From Cordylochernes scorpioides (Eukaryota > Arthropoda > Arachnida > Pseudoscorpiones > Chernetidae): 64,000 nt of DNA. The notes under the pieces were generated by a model that worked only from the letters and a program-made list of their open reading frames with translations, did no database searches and was not told where the DNA came from. Positions 42,670-54,309 of this stretch are shown in pieces (the stretch's first letter is position 1; each line of letters opens with the position of its first letter). Both the position numbers and the translations under genes were made by a program. The DNA is taken from assembly GCA_030710605.1 (NCBI GenBank), contig CP092863.1, positions 105,448,099 through 105,512,098 of the forward strand, read 5' to 3'.

Positions 42670-43220
42670 TGTCTGCTAGGGATGAGTAGAGCTCATCAAT
42701 GGATGATCCAATTCAGTCAATAATCGGAAGATGGAATCCTCTATGAAATATATATATATATATATATATTGCTACTCTTTTTATCCTCAGTACACCATAA
42801 TAATCATGGTGGGTAATAGTTAGGGATTGCTTTTACTGTAAGTGCACCACATGTCTACACTTGTGAAAAGCAGTTCGACTTTTGCACTTACAAAATGTGC
42901 CAGAATCCTGTTTGTTTACTTGCACTCACTGGTGAGGTTGGATTTTTTCGGGGCCATTGGGGAGCAATTTTTTATTCAGATAAAAAAGTGCCCAGTGCGG
43001 GATTCGATCCCGTTTCGTGGCTGTTGTAAATGGAGCCGTGAATTCTTGAAAGTGGAAAGCTATATAAGCAGAAAACCCAATACAATGTTAGAACGGTCTG
43101 GTAGGTTGAACTGGCCAACCCTCTAGTAAGGTTTCACCAATATCAAGCCACTCAAATATTTTCCCTCGCAATAAAAACAATAAATTAAGTTGATTTATTC
43201 AATAGAAATAGTTTCAAATA
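42670..43220. other. Right flank of BEL, FB-C relic
   Basis: It begins with the continuation of the pre-insertion repeat (GTGTCTGCT). A (TA)n run lies at 42750-42769. 43075-43200 resembles a decayed FB-C interior (AACGGTCTGGTAGGTTGAAC, TGGCCAACCCTCT). On the minus strand 42985-43010 reads GGGATCGAATCCCG, like a tRNA T-arm, before a T run, but no tRNA body can be folded. The 94-codon open frame at 42842 has no recognisable domain. Confidence 0.45.
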
Positions 43221-43578
43221 CACTCATTGACAAAACTTAATGAAGTTGTAACTTTGGAATGTATATCGGGATTGAGACATTAACTCTGAAAGATACACTC
43301 ATGGTCAAAACTTAAGGAAGCTGTACCTTTTAGCATGTATATCGGAATTCAAACAATAACTCTGAAATATACACTCATGAACAAAACTTAAGGAAGTTGT
43401 ACCTCTCAGCATGTATATCGGGATATTCAGACAATAACTCTGAAAGATATTACCGTGACCTTTATTGAAGACATACAAGATAACAAAGTGTGAACAAAAT
43501 TGCCTCTGTCTCTTTCAAAAGGACAGACGACCGGCGACATCAAAGACTTTCCACTTCATTAGATTATGTCCATGAGTG
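43221..43578. mobile_element. CACTCATGG MITE, complete and compact
   Basis: 358 bp flanked by TA on both sides, with left end CACTCATTGACAAAACTTAA and right end TTATGTCCATGAGTG. Three tandem units (starts at 43221, 43297 and 43373) are followed by the unique part with AGACGACCGGCGACATC. This is the clearest view of the element: terminal repeat, tandem units, unique segment, terminal repeat. Confidence 0.8.
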
Positions 43579-45872
43579 TAGTTTTTATACGATATTTTGA
43601 TACGGTAATTTTTGAAATAACGTTTTTTAAAATGTCAATTTGTGATTATGATTTTTTTCATATGAAAAATAAAATTAAAAGGGCAATTAAAAGGTGTAAA
43701 ACCCTCTAGAAAATCGTAAAAATCCCTAAATTTATCATTTAAAATTTTAATCTCTCTCAAAAATATATATGTGAACATATATGTAAAAAAATAATATAAA
43801 AAAATAAAAATATATTTTTTTATATATTATATTTATATGTACTTTTTTACATATGAAAAGCTGAATCATTAGATATAATTAGCTAATTATACACATTTAG
43901 CCATTAAAATTATAATAATAAGTGTATATATATATATAATTAATTAATATTAAAATAAAAGTGGGTTTTATTAACAATTTTATATACCGTTCTTAAAATA
44001 GAGAAATCCATATCCATATATTTCGATAATAAAAAGGCATATTTATTATCAGAAGATTCTTATATATACGAATACATGTTTAAAATGAATTATAATAAAT
44101 ATACAGTGCGGATCGAATTCAAAATAAAATGCATCTTTCAGTATATTACGTTTAAACAAAATACTTAATCTGTGTCAACATTTTTTATTAACTTAAAATC
44201 TTTGAACAATATATATATTTTAAAATTGTAAATCTTACCTTTTTTCTTTGTCTTTTAAAAATTAAAAAAGGATGTTATCTTAATTTAAATTTTCGTCAAA
44301 CATTTTTTAAATTTAGTTGTATAATTAAAATAAATATTTAACTTCTTTTAGTTTTTCTTTTGTAAAAGATTGAAACATTTTTGTGTAGAGAGTTAGAAAT
44401 ATTTTTAAAACTTTTCACGAGTTTAAATATTTCAAAATTATTTTTATAGAACTTTTTTTTATTAATATATATCAAAGGTTTTTCTTTGTTTTTAATAGTT
44501 ATTCAAATCGGTATCGTCTGTTCGCCTCCTCAAATTAATAGCTAGGTTTTAGTTATCTTTTGGTAAACTTTGAATGTGTCGTAATTTCCAATAGTTTTCA
44601 GAAGAACTTGAAAACTTTTAAATTATTGCTTATATCAAACTATTTATTTTAACATTAATATGGCAATTTATGTTATAATTCCTATTTTTAATCAAAATAT
44701 TTTGAATTTTTTTTAGATTGCTTCTAAAATTATTTTGTTTTAAATACATATAAAAAACTGAGCTTTTTAAAAAATATACTAATTAATATAATATTATATA
44801 TTTTCACACAATTGTAGCATATTCTAGAAAATTTTAAATCATTCTTCTAAGATTATTTTGAAGAAAAATATAAATTTATATAATTACGTAAAATACATCC
44901 TTGTAATCCACACATAAATGATATACAATCAACAATATTAGAGTATAATATAGATCATGTAGAATATTCCTTTGATATGCTTTATATATAGACCAAACGT
45001 GGTTTAGTAATTAATATTTTCTCCTAAAGAATATTATTATTCTTGAAGAAACCTTTGTATCGCACTCAAACACACAACAGAAAAAGCATTATTTCATAAA
45101 TTCAGTCCTGTATTTTATTTTCTCTTCAGTATTTGTAGAATATGGTTTATATATAATTATATATTCAGATATTTAATAAAATTGCGCGATATCTATAATA
45201 ATAAAATGGAAATTTCATAAGTGGACATTACTAAAAACTTTCGTTACAATGCATCAATTTCAACCAAATTTTCAACATTTATGTAAAACGAGATGGAGCA
45301 GGTTTTGCTTAACATCAAAATATATTTCCTAACATTAACATGCGTAACTTCGCTGTTATCGATTAAATACAAAAAAATCAACAGAGTTAATTTTATTTAT
45401 ATATAAATACAAAATTAAATTTCAACAGAGTTAATTTTTTTACATACTAGCTAATAATCTCAATCTAAAAAATATTCAAAACAAGCAATTTTAATATAAC
45501 ACCATATGTAAAACAGTCGGCCAAGAAAACAACAACGATATTACATCTTTCTCACATATTCACACACAATCTTGATTAATAATTAAAACTAATCTTTAAC
45601 ATTGTTTATTATACTTCAACTTTTATTTCTACATTTGTTTTTAAATACCCAATTGTTTTATCATGTTTCTAATTTCGCCTAACAAATATACAAATTTATA
45701 GTGACCAACATATGCAAATTTTATCTTTGTTTTTATTTAACTTGATATCGTAAACATAACATCCATTGTAAGCATTTTTCTGTTCACCTTCCGTGGTTTC
45801 TCTTTTCTCTGATAGTTTTTAGGTGTAGTATATTTTCTTATTACTAGACTACAAACATTCCCTCGAGAAAAA
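43579..45872. other. AT-rich stretch without genes
   Basis: 2.3 kb of very AT-rich DNA. An FB-A arm scrap (AAAATAGAGAAATCCATATC, AAAAAGGCATATTTATTATC) lies at 43998-44050. Some of it may be Helitron interior belonging to the end at 45873-45900. I see no gene. Confidence 0.5.
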
Positions 45873-45900
45873 CCTGGGCGAAGCCGGGTACATCCGCTAG
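45873..45900 (+). mobile_element. Helitron 3' terminus
   Basis: Hairpin CCTGGGCGAAGCCGGG (45873-45888), then TACATCCG and CTAG (45897-45900), followed by T. The last 17 bases match the minus-strand end at 584-600, so these two belong to one family. The 5' end cannot be placed. Confidence 0.6.
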
Positions 45901-46974
45901 TACTTCTATAAAAATATCTAATATTTTTGTAATAAATAAACATATTGCGTAAGGTTTTTAGATATTTTTTATAATTATGTATATATATTTAAAATATTGA
46001 GATTATAATTACAGATAAAAAATAACTAGGTATAAAACTTACCTTAAAATTTTACTGTAAATATTGTGATTGAAATATTTATATATAAAAGCATTATTTT
46101 TATTGATTTTTCTACTTAACGTACATAAATATATGAAATTTCGTGTCTCAGCTGGGTATTTATTCACTTTTATTTTTAATATAGTTATTTAAAATAATGA
46201 TTTCTGAGATATGTATGAAATATTTATAAGCTACCTTTTTCATTAATAAATATTTTGCTCTAACGAAATATTTTTGAGTAGAAATATGATATTTTTATAG
46301 AATTTATATATATATATATATAAATAATAATTTATTATCATAATTATACCTTAAATGACCCGTTTAAAATTGAAGTTATTTCAAAATTACAAAATTAAAT
46401 TATAAGCTTTTAAATGCTCATCTTGGCGATATAAAAATAGATTACCAGACGAGTTATTCGTTAATGAGCCATTATTAAATATTTCTTTTGTAACATAACT
46501 GCCAATAGTTAAGGTTTAATATTTCTGCTAATAGTTTCGTTAATAATTAAACTGCTGACCTACATATTCGAGCTCCAGTAACTGTGGAAAGTATTTTCAG
46601 CAAAAGTCATTGATTTGGTCGTCTGCTTGTCGTTTCTTATCAGATCAGAGAGTGAAAATGGCAAATATTAAATTTTTGCATCTATTTAGGTTTTTAAATG
46701 TTTTATTTATCTCATCACATTAAATAAAATAAAAACACTAAACTAATCTTAAACTACCATTATTTATTAAATGTCAATTTTAAATACGTAGTTTTAAATA
46801 AAATTTCTAAAGTTTTTTTTTAACTTTTAAAATTTGGTACCAATATTTTAAAATCAATTACAATATTTAGAATTTTAACTGAAATTTTTCTAGTTTGTAA
46901 AATTTCTTCTATATGTATATAGGTTTTGGACTTTAAGATAACATTAAACCTTTTTTTAATAATAACTTTTTTAT
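45901..46974. other. AT-rich stretch without genes
   Basis: Only AT-rich sequence and a (TA)n run near 46305. 46560-46660 has the words GTGGAAAGTATTTTCAGCAAAAG and TCAGATCAGAGAGTGAAAATG, reminiscent of the 3' end of hAT transposase genes, but no frame is open. Confidence 0.4.
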
Positions 46975-46980
46975 ACTTTA

Positions 46981-47640
46981 ATGACAACTTTTTCAGCTAT
47001 CTGTAAAGCCCTTGATGTATGCCTGAAGCAACCATCCCTGCATCAAGCAAAAGGAATTATAATATACAGCGACTCCAGATCCGCTCTAGAAGCAATTCAG
47101 AAGGGCAATACTGGAATCACGAAGAAAATACACTCATTACTTACCCAACTGGAACCATTGGAGAATAACTGCATTCTACATTAAATCCCTGCCCATGCTG
47201 GGATCAGGGGTAATGAAATGGCATTCGAATTGGCAAAGGAAGCCAGAAAGTTGAGCCAAAGGAAAGAACAAATGTCATTATTTGACGCTGATTCTTTGTC
47301 AAAATACAAGATAATTAAACAAAAAAATAAGAAAAGATCAAAATGCGAAATAAACTCTGAGAGAAAAATGACAAAAACTATAACAAGACTTAGAACAAAA
47401 CACTATAAAGGAATGACAATACATCCAGATGGCACATGAGCCTATAAAGCATGCAACAACTGTCCTGGTGTGGAACTAACACCTACTCACATATTCTCAT
47501 GCCCAGCAATGGCCGCAGCCTTGCAGAAAATTGACTTAGACCCAGAGCAGCAGCTTTACACACCCAAGATAGTGGATATTGCTGCTGCTGTGATGGATAT
47601 GCATCTGAGACCCTTCTTTGGACACGACAACAACAACAAC
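46981..47640 (+). pseudogene. LINE RNase H and C-terminal Cys motif
   Basis: One frame throughout, with stops at 47182-47184 (TAA) and 47437-47439 (TGA). RNase H signatures: IIIYSDSRSALEAIQKGN, then PAHAGIRGNEMAFELAKEA after the first stop, matching the WxPxHxGIxGNExAD consensus. Behind the second stop lies a CNNCPGVELTPTHIFSCPAM Cys/His motif, typical of the C terminus of I/Jockey-group LINEs with RNase H. The copy is 5'-truncated just before the RNase H domain and ends in a (CAA)n tail (47629-47640). The same C terminus recurs at 57930-58050. Confidence 0.8.
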
Positions 47641-48240
47641 CTTTTCATTTTAATAACATATTTTTACAGCTTAAAATCACGAATTTACACTTTAATAGAC
47701 CATATCACTTTTAATTGATATTGTTATATTTTACTTGACATTTATCTATTTTAATTTTTTTATATATTTGTTTTAATCAACCAATAGTAAAATACAATAG
47801 TTATCTCTCTTCACATTTTGTAGTCATTTTTAATTTATTTCTCCAGATCACGTAGAAATCTTGATTTTGTACACTCACTCAATCAAGTTAACAACGTAAT
47901 AGAACAAAATATCAGACTTCTGATGATCTATAATAGATTATAGAAATATGTACTGAAAAGTTATATATTTGCATAATATTTTATTATTACAGAATTATCA
48001 TAAGAACTAAAAACATGAATACCTGATAGACGATAATTATATATATATATATATATATGAAAAAGTAAAAATTAAAACAGGTAAATAGTTTCTTTTTATT
48101 TATATTGCAAGCTTTCGAGCAATTATACTGCTCTTCAACGGGCGGTTACATATATATATATATGTAAAAACAATAGAAAAAATAAAAAGCACATGTGCTC
48201 GTGGTCAGGAGATGCCTTCTTTATTTTTAATATATATATG
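47641..48240. other. No gene; FB-B end scrap
   Basis: AT-rich with (TA)n near 48040. 48108-48143 has the inverted words GCAAGCTTTCGAGCAATTAT and GCTCTTCAACGGGCGG of Penelope-type ends. 48186-48220 is the terminal part of FB-B (AGCACATGTGCTCGTGGTCA). Confidence 0.5.
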
Positions 48241-48810
48241 TGATAAGATCCTGTCGACCCTTCTATGATAAGAGGTCCTGTCGACTTATCTGTGATCAGG
48301 TATCCTGTCGACTCTCGCTATAAGCTGTGGTAACCGAGGGTCAAACCTGTAGTAACCGAGAGGGACAGTCAGGGCGTGGAGAGTTTTCCAGTACCTCTCT
48401 GCACCTTGTAGGACCTTTAACAGTTCTCACAGAGTACAGGCAGTCGTGGTCGAGGCAGAGTGGAAAGCTTGGGAATGTCCACACACAAAAAACGAGGAGA
48501 CACAGTTGTAGTAGGCAAGTTCTATGAACAGATAAAAGTCGAGCTAAGAGCAAGATGGAGTTAAAGAATATTTCTTACTGTTTTACATGGTCGATGAGGT
48601 GGACCTGGCTACAACCAAGAAGGGCTCACACCGACGGTGAAGAGACTGTCTACGTTGGGCTAAAACCGAGGTTTTTATATACCATTTCCGAGGAGGGGGG
48701 GGGGGGGGGGGAGATGTGAGAATTTGGACTTTGAACGTCTGCACCCTTTGACCTTGATGGCAACGGGCTGCCAAATTCCTCTTCGGGGTTGTTGGATTTC
48801 TCTCTCGATT
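48241..48810 (-). repeat. GC-rich island, possible solo LTR
   Basis: A segment much richer in GC than its neighbours, beginning after TATATG with TGATAAGATCCTGTCGAC. It holds three spaced copies of TCCTGTCGAC (48249-48311) and a run of about 18 G (48696-48713), a feature shared with the BEL LTRs at 32.1 and 42.5 kb. On the minus strand AAACCTCGGTTTTAGCCC to CATGTAAAACAG would suit an LTR R-U5 region. There is no internal region and no confirmed TG...CA boundary, so solo LTR is only a guess. Open frames here are not convincing. Confidence 0.35.
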
Positions 48811-49030
48811 TTAGACGTTTTTGAACTTCTCAATCTTGCTTTAACACAGCTCTTAATTTATTACATAGTTTTATTTTTATTCATCCTCAGTTTGTACAAA
48901 GTACATTACATATGGTGATGCAATGACACATGTCAATCATGCGTATAATTATTTATAGATGTGTCTCTATATACAACATGACAATCTTGTTATAAGTATT
49001 ATACAATATAGGGTTGTTGGTTTAAATTAC

Positions 49031-49064
<34 letters not shown>

Positions 49065-49634
49065 TTTAGATTATATAAATTTGAAATATTTCTATAATTA
49101 TTAATTTTTGACCAGAAGTTGGTTGTTGTTATTAGAATTGTCTTGAAGCCTTTTTATATAGAACTGCTTGTTTTGTTTATTATATTTCTTTAAATTTAAA
49201 CATTTATAAAATAAGATATGTGTAAAATATCTCTTCCTTTGTTTTGTAAGTTAATAAATATAATTATTTGTGCATTTAATTTATCGTATTATTTAATAAT
49301 AATCCACGCCATATATAGATTCGACAACAATATCTCGCGCCATATATTGATTACATCACGCAACAACAACCAAGTCCTTGGTCAAAACCATATAAACATA
49401 CTATATATTACAAAATGAATTTGTATATATATATACGTAGCCTTTTGTGGCATAATGAGCATCTGGTATTCGGTAAAAAAAAAATCAGTAGTATTAACTA
49501 GAACTACAAATTATTCAGAGGATGTTTCCAGAAAAAAACTGATTATTTAAAATAATTAATCCTAAAATTGTATTCATATAACACTATATCTATTTATATA
49601 TACATAAATATAATAATATATTGAAGATGAAAAT
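48811..49634. other. No gene recognised; (AG)n tract
   Basis: AT-rich with an (AG)n microsatellite at 49044-49062. No paired termini found. Confidence 0.45.
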
Positions 49635-49840
49635 GGCTTATCCTGACCAGGACGCTGACGAGCGCCAAAAGCGCGAAACGCGTTCGTGGATGGCTTTTCT
49701 TGATTTATCAAGAAATTGGGTTGGCCAAATATCAGAGAACAGGTTAAATCAATGTTTAGTTTTTCTTTTCCGCCAGATGGCGCTCTGCCTTCTGTAAAGC
49801 ACATGTGCTCCTGGTCAGGATATGCCATTTTTATTTTTAA
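49635..49840 (+). mobile_element. FB-B element with intact hammerhead core
   Basis: Starts TGGCTTATCCTGACCAGGAC and ends inversely CTGGTCAGGATATGCCA, so it has short terminal inverted repeats. It holds the hammerhead (49650-49690), then TTATCAAGAAATTGGGTTGG and GATGGCGCTCTGCC. About 205 bp, non-coding. Same order as 7690-7912. Confidence 0.6.
49650..49690 (+). ncRNA. Type I minimal hammerhead, core intact
   Basis: CTGACGA (49655-49661; the fifth base is free to vary), stem II GCGC/GCGC around CAAAA, GAAA (49675-49678), palindromic ACGCGT (49678-49683), cleavage base T49684, then CGTGGA. All core bases are allowed ones. Stem I pairs only three bases next to the core (CGT with ACG) before mismatches, so activity as a monomer is doubtful; dimerisation through the palindromic stem III is the known mode for this class. 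Confidence 0.6.
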
Positions 49841-50309
49841 TATCAACACCTGATTTTTTTATCTTTTATTTTTTCTTTCATTTTTTCATAAAAATATATG
49901 TAAATATAAATATTTGTAAATATGCAAATTTATGATATTAATGACTAAAAATTGATTTAATACTTATTATTACTTATACTTACTATTATACTTATTATAA
50001 ATACAATATTTATTAAGATCGTTTGTAACATTTTATTTAAAAATAGACAAAAAAGGAGAAAATAAATACTTCAGCCTTCTCCATTGAACAATTACACAGA
50101 TGTAAGTCAAAAGCGGCGAAGGAAGATCATCGTATATTGAGAGAAGAGGTACAATATTCAGTGAGGCCTAAAAGCTTTCGAATCAGTCATATTAAATCAC
50201 GTTCGAAATGATTTATGATCGTCCTTCATCGATTTTATTTTGATTCATATCGGTCTAATTGTTCAATAACGGTTGTTCAAATATTTATTTCTTTTTCACT
50301 GCCTTTTTA
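49841..50309. other. No gene recognised
   Basis: AT-rich. Around 50100-50260 are inverted words (GATCATCG, AAAGCTTTCGAATCAGTC, GATTTATGATCGTCC), possibly a decayed foldback. Confidence 0.35.
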
Positions 50310-50760
50310 AAATAAAATTAAGTATTTTAAGTATTTAGTATTAAGTATTTATTTTATTTCAATTCAAAGCGATATTTTCCCCTAGGGACACTTACGCTTT
50401 CATACATGTATACCTTTACATTTGTCTATACATATATATACAATAATTTTAGGCCGTGAATAGAATAGTCGTATGATGTTAACAATGAGAAAGAGAAAAA
50501 AAAACGAGAAAAAGACATGTGTACAAAAGAAAGAAATGTCTGGCAATATGTACAAAATCAGCATAATATAAATTATCAGTTTCTTAAAAGATATTTGTGT
50601 TGCTATATAATTTAAAATATATCTACAAAAGGTATTGAATTTAATATACATTTCTTTACTGGAAATAAATATACTTGGATCTGTTACTATTAAATTATTT
50701 TCGATTCTGTAGTCTTGAAAAACAGGATAATTTAGTAAAAGATGAATTGAGGTAATTAAG
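50310..50760 (-). pseudogene. LINE 3' end fragment (copy iii)
   Basis: Minus-strand translation from about 50750 gives HLLLNYPVFQDYRIENNLIV and then MYIKFNTFCRYILNYI, matching the C-terminal region of the LINE at 55045-56370 (HLLIECPIFHSYR, VKFNNFCKFILDF). The 3' UTR shows the degenerate hairpin AGCGTAAGTGTCCCTAGGGG and an AAATAAAATAAAT tail. 5'-truncated. Confidence 0.65.
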
Positions 50761-51489
50761 TAATTATTTTCCTGTAATTCTTAAAAACAGGCGTACAGGC
50801 TTCGGTCTAGGTAACCCACTATCCAATGGTGGTGTAATTCTTAAATCATAATTATTCTTGATAGCAAATAATATATCTATATTTGACCACAATAAATCTC
50901 CTCAACGTAAATTTTGCAGACGATTAGATTAAAAGCGAAATTTTTATCAAACGAGGAATAAAATGTAAATAAAAAAAAAAAATTTAATAAATATACAATT
51001 ACATCATTTTTGAATTTAAAATAAAATCACCACAAACAATATTTTATTGATTAAAATAAGAGAGACCTATATTAAAATTTATTTTTGAAAACGTATATTT
51101 TAAAAGGAAAATCGTGTTTTCTCGGCTAATGTATTTTCCATAAGATATTTGAGAGAAGAAAAAATCCATAGTAATCTGGCACCCATCAAAGAAATTTTAT
51201 TAGTTTTAAAAATTAATATCTGACAAGAAGAAAATAGTTTTAGTCATTAATATTCATAGAAAATTATATTTTAGAGGTATCGCGGCCATTTATTACATGA
51301 ATTTCGATTTTTTAAACTTTAATTTGATGACCCTGTTATATTTGTTGGGGAAAATTTAAGAGGATATTGATTATATACAAATTGAATTAAATCATTTCTT
51401 TTGATTCAGTAACACAGTCAATATGTAAATATAATAATTTACATAAAATAGCAAAGATTTAAAGTACATTTTTTACTTTTGTTTATAAG
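50761..51489. other. No gene recognised
   Basis: AT-rich; a short GGTAACCCACTATCCAATGG patch near 50810-50830 may be further LINE sequence. Nothing else identified. Confidence 0.4.
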
Positions 51490-51860
51490 ACATTTAAACA
51501 ACTCCGCCTTTACCGCTCCCAAGCCCGGATAAAGGAGGAGGGGGAGAAGTAACAAGCTCACTAAAAAAACCTGGGCTCAGCTGGTCTGGCTGATAGCACC
51601 CTGTAAGGGCTCCAGGGATACAGGATGAGCAGTGTTTGTACTCCATGTTAGGAGCGGCTGTACATGGCGTCTGTTCCTGTGTCAGAGGCGGCCATTTCTT
51701 TTGGAGCTAAGTCTGCCTGCCACTGAGTAGTACTCCCAGTCTTAATGACAAAGGCATTCTACTTCACCCAGTCATGATGATTGTCAAGCAGACACCATCA
51801 AGGGTCACAGCTTGATACCCTGATATGATTGAGTAGAGATAAGAAAGAAGAAGAATACAT
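51490..51860. repeat. Moderately GC-rich interspersed repeat, uninterrupted
   Basis: Shares AACCTGGGCTCAGCTGG, TACTCCATGTTAGGAGCGGC and GTCAGAGGCGGCCATTTC with 54590-54790. Its right end (51781-51857) is the intact version of the site into which the BEL element at 29374 inserted. It may be the 5' part or 3' UTR of a LINE; no protein is encoded. Confidence 0.6.
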
Positions 51861-52110
51861 TTAAACTATTTTTATTGTGTATAATTCTTTTTAAAATAAA
51901 CCCATTTTCTATTGCCCTTACTGAAATTATAAATTAATGGGAGGGTCCGGCTCATCAGTGGTGAACCCTCCCAGTGGTTTCGACAGTTTAATCTACCATA
52001 CCGCTGTAAATATTGTACATTTGTCTGTTTTGCTTTTATAAGCATACTGAAGCTGACCTCTTGGAAAAGTTATTTTAAATGAAATATTGGCATAAGCTTT
52101 GAGGACAAGT
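51861..52110. mobile_element. FB-C foldback element (copy D)
   Basis: Left arm TATTGCCCTTACTGAAATTA, permuted hammerhead at 51947-52005, then an interior (TGCTTTTATAAGCATACTGA) similar to that of the copies at 14.1-14.7 kb, and a right arm reduced to GAGGACAAGTAGAAAT. Confidence 0.55.
51947..52005 (-). ncRNA. Hammerhead core in non-standard strand order (copy D)
   Basis: Minus strand: AGCGGT, A, TGGTAGA, TTAAA, CTGTC, GAAA, CCACT, GGGAGGG, TTCACCA, CTGATGA, GCCGG. The core words are intact. Stems II and III each carry mismatches, several at former CG dinucleotides, as expected from methyl-C decay in an old copy. Confidence 0.45.
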
Positions 52111-52137
52111 AGAAATACATATAAAGATAAAAATAAA

Positions 52138-52320
52138 GAAGGCATCTCCTGACCACGAGCACATGTGCTTTTTAGATGGCAGAGCGCCATCTAGTGGAGC
52201 AAAAATGAACTAAACGTTTATTTAGCTTACTCCGTGATACGTTTAGTTTATTTTTGCTCCACTAGATGGCGCTCTGCCATCTAAAAAGCACATGTGCTCG
52301 TGGTCAGGAGATGCCTTCTT
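52138..52320. repeat. FB-B inverted dimer
   Basis: Almost perfect palindrome. GGCATCTCCTGACCACGAGC, AGCACATGTGCTTTTTAGAT and GGCAGAGCGCCATCTAGTGG are repeated in reverse on the right, with AAACGTTTATTTAGC at the centre. Two 3' halves are joined head to head without a ribozyme. Confidence 0.7.
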
Positions 52321-52929
52321 TATTTCTAATATCAACACCTGACCCACTTATCTTTTATTTTGTGTATTGTTTTTTCATATAAAGATAAATATATAACTTT
52401 ATATTTTTTTAAAAACTTATTTAATTATTTTGTTCAAAGGCAATTAGGAGCTTTAAGAGATATGTGCTCCACCGAAGTACTACACAAATCTCATCTAGAT
52501 GTATATATATAATTAAAAGTGAAAGTTATAACATTAAGCGCATAGATAGTAAAAATAATATAACTTTTAAACAAAATATTATATTTCTATTTACACTACA
52601 TTAAATATATATAATTTACATAAAAAATGTATAATTTCATATGTTTTAGAGTTTTATATTCATAAAATTTCTTTATTAATTTTTTATAATAAAATAAATT
52701 ATAATCAATTTTGAGAAAAACAACTCTTTATCAATTTCCTCAATTTTATCGCATTGTTCCATTTTCTCTCCCTTGTTATAATTTTAAGATAAAAATATTG
52801 TTATAGTGAAAAAAATTCAAAATATATTTATTATTTTATAAATATAATTTCCACATATATCGATAAAATTTGTAACAATTTATTTTGGCAATGTATCTTT
52901 TCACATATATCAACAAATAATATCTCTAC
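52321..52929. other. AT-rich stretch without genes
   Basis: Very AT-rich DNA with no element end that I can define. Confidence 0.45.
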
Positions 52930-53620
52930 AGATCATACTGCAATGATAAAATTTGTTGAACAAGAGGGTTTGACTAATCAATTGTGAACCCTCTCAGAGG
53001 TTTCGCCAATTTAAGTAATGTATATAGTTGTTTAATTTGCAGTAACACATGAAAACTCCGAGGATAAGTTTCTTTATTTGAAAGAATATTATAAAGAAAC
53101 TTATCCTCTGATGTTGCAGTAACACATGAAAACTCCGAGGATAAGTTTCTTTATTCGAAAGAATATTATAAGGAAACTTATCCTCTGATGTTGCAGTAAC
53201 ACATGAAAACTCCGAGGATAAGTTTCTTTATAATATTCTTTCGAATAAAGAAACTTATCCTCGGAGTTTTCATGTGTTACTGCAACATCAGAGGATAAGT
53301 TTCTTTATAATATTCTTTCGAATAAAGAAACTTATCCTCGGAGTTTTAATGTTTTACCGCAACTTATACATCAGAGGATTCTATTTTACGAGTTGTTTAA
53401 TGAGAACAAGAGGGCTTGACTAATCAATTGTGAACCCTCTCAGAGGTTTCGCCAATTTAAGTAATGTCTATAGTTGTTTAATTTGCAGTAACACATGAAA
53501 ACTCCGAGGATAAGTTTCTTTATTCGAAAGAATATTATAAAGAAACTTATCCTCGGAGTTTTAATGTTTTACCGCAACTTATACATCAGAGGATTCTATT
53601 TTACGAGTTGTTTAATTGTT
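52930..53620. repeat. Palindromic array built on an FB-C relative
   Basis: Two decayed FB-C cores (52935-53040 and 53405-53500, GTTTGACTAATCAATTGTGAAC) flank repeated hairpins. The hairpin unit ACTCCGAGGATAAGTTTCTT with its inverse AAGAAACTTATCCTCGGAGT occurs at least five times in both directions, joined by CGAAAGAATATTATAAAG. The FB-C cores still pair at stem II (TTGGC with GTCAA), but CTGATGA has become TTGATTA. Confidence 0.65.
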
Positions 53621-53626
53621 TTGCAT

Positions 53627-54115
53627 ACTATTTCATTTATAAATTAATCTCATAATTCAGACTGTGAAAATAAAAATATTGGACTGGTGACCAAACAAAT
53701 GGTAAATAGATGACTTAATTATTAAAATAAAAACATAAAGCCTCCAGGTAATAATTCTTTTAAAATATTTTTATTTAAAAATATCTCGAGCTTTCGAGCA
53801 AGTAAGCCCTTCTATGGGAGAAACTATTTTACATACTTAATACGCCAATAATTAACATGTTTGTTTGATGCGTTTGTTTGGTCACCAGTCCAATATTTTT
53901 ATTTTCACAGACTAAATTATGATATTAATTTATAAATGAAATAGTATATGCAAAACAATTAAACAACTATAGACATCACTTATTGGCGTATTAAGTATGT
54001 AAAATAGTTTCTCCCGTAGAAGGGCTTACTTGCCCGAAAGCTCGAGATATTTTTTAATAAAAATATTTTAAAAGAAACTTTTCCCTGGAGACTTAATGTT
54101 TTTATTTTAATATTG
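53627..54115. repeat. Nested inverted repeats with Penelope-type end words
   Basis: The TTTGCATACTATTTCATTTA block (53627-53700) is inverted at 53880-53960. The block 53745-53850, with GAGCTTTCGAGCAAGTAAGC, is inverted at 53980-54110, with GCTTACTTGCCCGAAAGCTC. GAAGGGC...GCCCGAAAGCTC is the same type of phrase as at the ends of the Penelope-like element at 58910-59865. Confidence 0.55.
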
Positions 54116-54309
54116 ATTCAAGGGATTATTTTATCGAAAGATGACCTAATGTTATGTAGTTAATATATATAATTAATTGTGAAGGTTATGTAATTTTGAT
54201 TTTCATTGAATAAAATATATAAAGTTTAAATGTGTTTTAAACTTTAATAACAAGCACAAAACATTAAGCTCCAGACCGCTCTACTAATATAAAATATTTA
54301 TTTCAATTA

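Noticed and set aside
42985-43010. tRNA-like T-arm (GGGATCGAATCCCG) followed by a T run on the minus strand
   Set aside because: No acceptor stem, anticodon arm or A box can be folded upstream; probably chance or a SINE scrap.
42842-43126. 94-codon open frame
   Set aside because: No domain, overlaps a decayed FB-C interior, and codon use does not differ from its surroundings.
46560-46660. Words recalling the C-terminal end of hAT transposase genes
   Set aside because: No open frame, no terminal repeats and no 8-bp duplication could be found.
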